Assembly (NCBI GenBank): GCA_900550095.1
Contig: URRG01000136.1
Location: forward strand, 1 to 6,556
Length of the DNA: 6,556 nucleotides
Direction: 5' to 3'
Source: an uncultured Oscillospiraceae bacterium
GTDB taxonomy: Bacteria > Bacillota > Clostridia > Oscillospirales > Acutalibacteraceae
Below are positions 5,811 to 6,556 of the stretch, piece after piece; position 1 is the stretch's first letter, and the number at the start of each line of letters is the position of its first letter. A model generated the notes under the pieces. The model did not search any database, was not told the origin of the DNA, and worked only from the letters and a program-made list of their open reading frames with translations. The position numbers and the translations under genes are program-made.

Positions 5811-5822
5811 CTACAGCTATAG
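5811..5822. promoter_or_regulatory. Operator-like imperfect palindrome between divergent promoters
   Basis: CTACAGCTATAG matches its own reverse complement at 10 of 12 positions. It lies in the 26-base gap between the two -35 elements of the divergent promoters, where a regulator could act on both. No regulator gene is in the window. Confidence 0.3.
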
Positions 5823-5829
5823 GAAAAAA

Positions 5830-5858
5830 TTGTTTTCATGCGGCCAGTGTAGTATACT
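5830..5858 (+). promoter_or_regulatory. Plus-strand sigma-A promoter reading into a gene-free region
   Basis: TTGTTT (5830-5835), a 17-base spacer, and TATACT (5853-5858) inside the palindrome AGTATACT. Transcription would start near 5865. There is no credible protein gene in the next 450 bases. Confidence 0.65.
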
Positions 5859-5864
5859 ATATAT

Positions 5865-6271
5865 CGGTCTGCACGGCTTGGGGGTCTGTAGAATTATGTC
5901 CGGCGTTTTGAAGACGGAGCGCAAAAAGCGGTTTTCCTGGTTTCGGGAAAGCAGAGTTTCTCTCTGTGCGGCTATAGATTGTTGCGGGATCCAGCAGCGA
6001 TATAGGGGAGAGAATCGTATGGGTGCCGGAATCTGAAAAAGCCGAAAACAAGTATTTTCAGGGTTTGCCTTGGTTCTGTTGCAGCTGCGCGGCTATTCAA
6101 ATAGTTTAAATATCAGGTATTTGGACACGTCAGGTGCGGTGAACTCTCCTAGAAGCAGGCGGCGCATATGGAAAGCTAAAAGAGTCGTGATCTCTGCCGG
6201 CGGATGGAGCCGATGTGCTTGACAGGTTTCGCATATTGCGGTTATAGAGCGTTCCGCCGGGCCTCTTTTTT
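5865..6271 (+). ncRNA. Candidate non-coding transcript upstream of tcdA
   Basis: Downstream of the promoter at 5830-5858 the sequence holds a 12-pair hairpin, CTAT-ATTGTTGC with GCAGCGAT-ATAG (5972-5985 with 5994-6005). Further stems are CTGAAAA/TTTTCAG (6033-6039 with 6054-6060), AAATA/TATTT (6108-6112 with 6118-6122) and CCGGCGGA/TCCGCCGG (6197-6204 with 6253-6260). The last is framed by AAAAGAG/CTCTTTT (6178-6184 with 6263-6269) and ends in six T. Short frames here (one from ATG 5896, 46 codons) lack good ribosome binding sites. From memory, the 6S-1 RNA gene of Bacillus subtilis lies next to the tcdA homologue yrvM, so 6S RNA is one possibility. I cannot show the 6S central bubble, and the limits given are only promoter-to-T-run. 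RNase P, tmRNA and SRP signature motifs are absent. Confidence 0.35.
6219..6248 (+). promoter_or_regulatory. Sigma-A promoter of tcdA
   Basis: A perfect TTGACA (6219-6224) is followed after 18 bases by TATAGA (6243-6248). Transcription would begin near 6255, leaving a ~68-base leader that can form the small hairpin CTGTG-TGGG-CACAG (6281-6294). Confidence 0.7.
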
Positions 6272-6322
6272 GGGAAGGGCCTGTGTGGGCACAGATAAAG
6301 AACAGCAAAGGAAGAAGTATGT

Positions 6323-6556
6323 ATGCTGGATGAATTTTCCCGTTCCCGGCTTTTGCTGGGAAAACAGGCTATGGAAAGGCTTTGGAACAGCCGTGTGGCT
6401 GTTTTTGGCTTAGGAGGCGTAGGAGGCCATGCGGCGGATGCTTTGGCGCGGACGGGGATAGGCTCTCTTGTGCTGGTGGATGCAGACACCGTCAGCCTTA
6501 CCAATATCAACCGCCAGCTGATAGCGGATCATACGACCGTAGGGCGACGCAAAACA
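6323..6556 (+). CDS. tcdA: tRNA threonylcarbamoyladenosine dehydratase, 3'-partial
   Basis: The first 78 codons are present and the frame runs off the window. The protein is a ThiF/E1-like, ATP-using enzyme that cyclises t6A37 of ANN-decoding tRNAs to ct6A in the cytoplasm (TcdA/CsdL, YrvM in Bacillus). It opens with MLDEFSRSRLLLGKQAMERL, typical of this subfamily, then the nucleotide-binding loop VAVFGLGGVGGHAADALAR (residues 25-43, GxGGVG). LVLVDADTV (49-57) carries the ribose/metal-binding aspartates 53 and 55, and LTNINRQL (59-66) carries the conserved Asn and Arg64. ATG 6323 is chosen because AAAGGAAG (6307-6314) lies eight bases upstream; the overlapping ATG at 6319 opens a frame of only four codons. 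Other ThiF-family members (MoeB, ThiF) are less likely given the N-terminus. Confidence 0.9.
   Translation, partial: MLDEFSRSRLLLGKQAMERLWNSRVAVFGLGGVGGHAADALARTGIGSLVLVDADTVSLTNINRQLIADHTTVGRRKT

Noticed and set aside
5896..6036. A 46-codon plus-strand small ORF from ATG 5896
   Set aside because: The G-rich stretch upstream is too far away and poorly matched for a ribosome binding site. The frame crosses a 12-pair hairpin and the peptide has no recognisable features.

Overview
The window looks like the chromosome of a Gram-positive Clostridia member, probably Lachnospiraceae-like. That placement is inferred from protein style, strong purine-rich Shine-Dalgarno sites, consensus sigma-A promoters, two TTG starts and many intrinsic terminators; no marker gene fixes the taxon. 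Composition is uneven. The acetyltransferase and the spacer after it are AT-rich, the transglutaminase gene is clearly GC-rich, and the sugar operon lies between.

Layout. Bases 1-843 (+) are one open frame running in from outside the window. Most of it is the C-terminal part of a split transketolase, but its first ~50 codons read like the tail of a BMP/PnrA-type substrate-binding lipoprotein, so the frame looks chimeric. A strong terminator follows, then a GNAT acetyltransferase (953-1387, TTG start) with its own terminator. About 280 AT-rich bases without a gene lead to a consensus promoter and a secreted transglutaminase-like protein (1829-3064): signal peptide, ~100-residue low-complexity linker, beta-rich segment, and a Cys-His-Asp core.

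Bases 3065-3686 hold no convincing protein gene but are rich in potential RNA structure. There is a GNRA-capped hairpin followed by tandem repeats and an intrinsic terminator, a second cluster of GC-rich hairpins that can be closed by a 7-bp stem, and two facing terminators.

On the minus strand, a ROK-family sugar kinase (TTG start at 5725) and an aldose 1-epimerase (GalM, start 4742) form a two-gene operon. It has a sigma-A promoter near 5774-5803, a 23-base gap between the genes and a terminator at 3637-3668. The epimerase would interconvert sugar anomers and the kinase would phosphorylate glucose or a similar hexose.

Divergently, a good plus-strand promoter (5830-5858) fires into ~450 bases with no credible protein gene but several strong hairpins, a candidate non-coding RNA. 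The window ends inside tcdA (from 6323), the ThiF-family enzyme that cyclises t6A in tRNA, with its own promoter at 6219-6248. The items most worth a second look are the chimeric first frame and the three putative structured-RNA regions. No CRISPR array, tRNA, rRNA or insertion sequence was seen.
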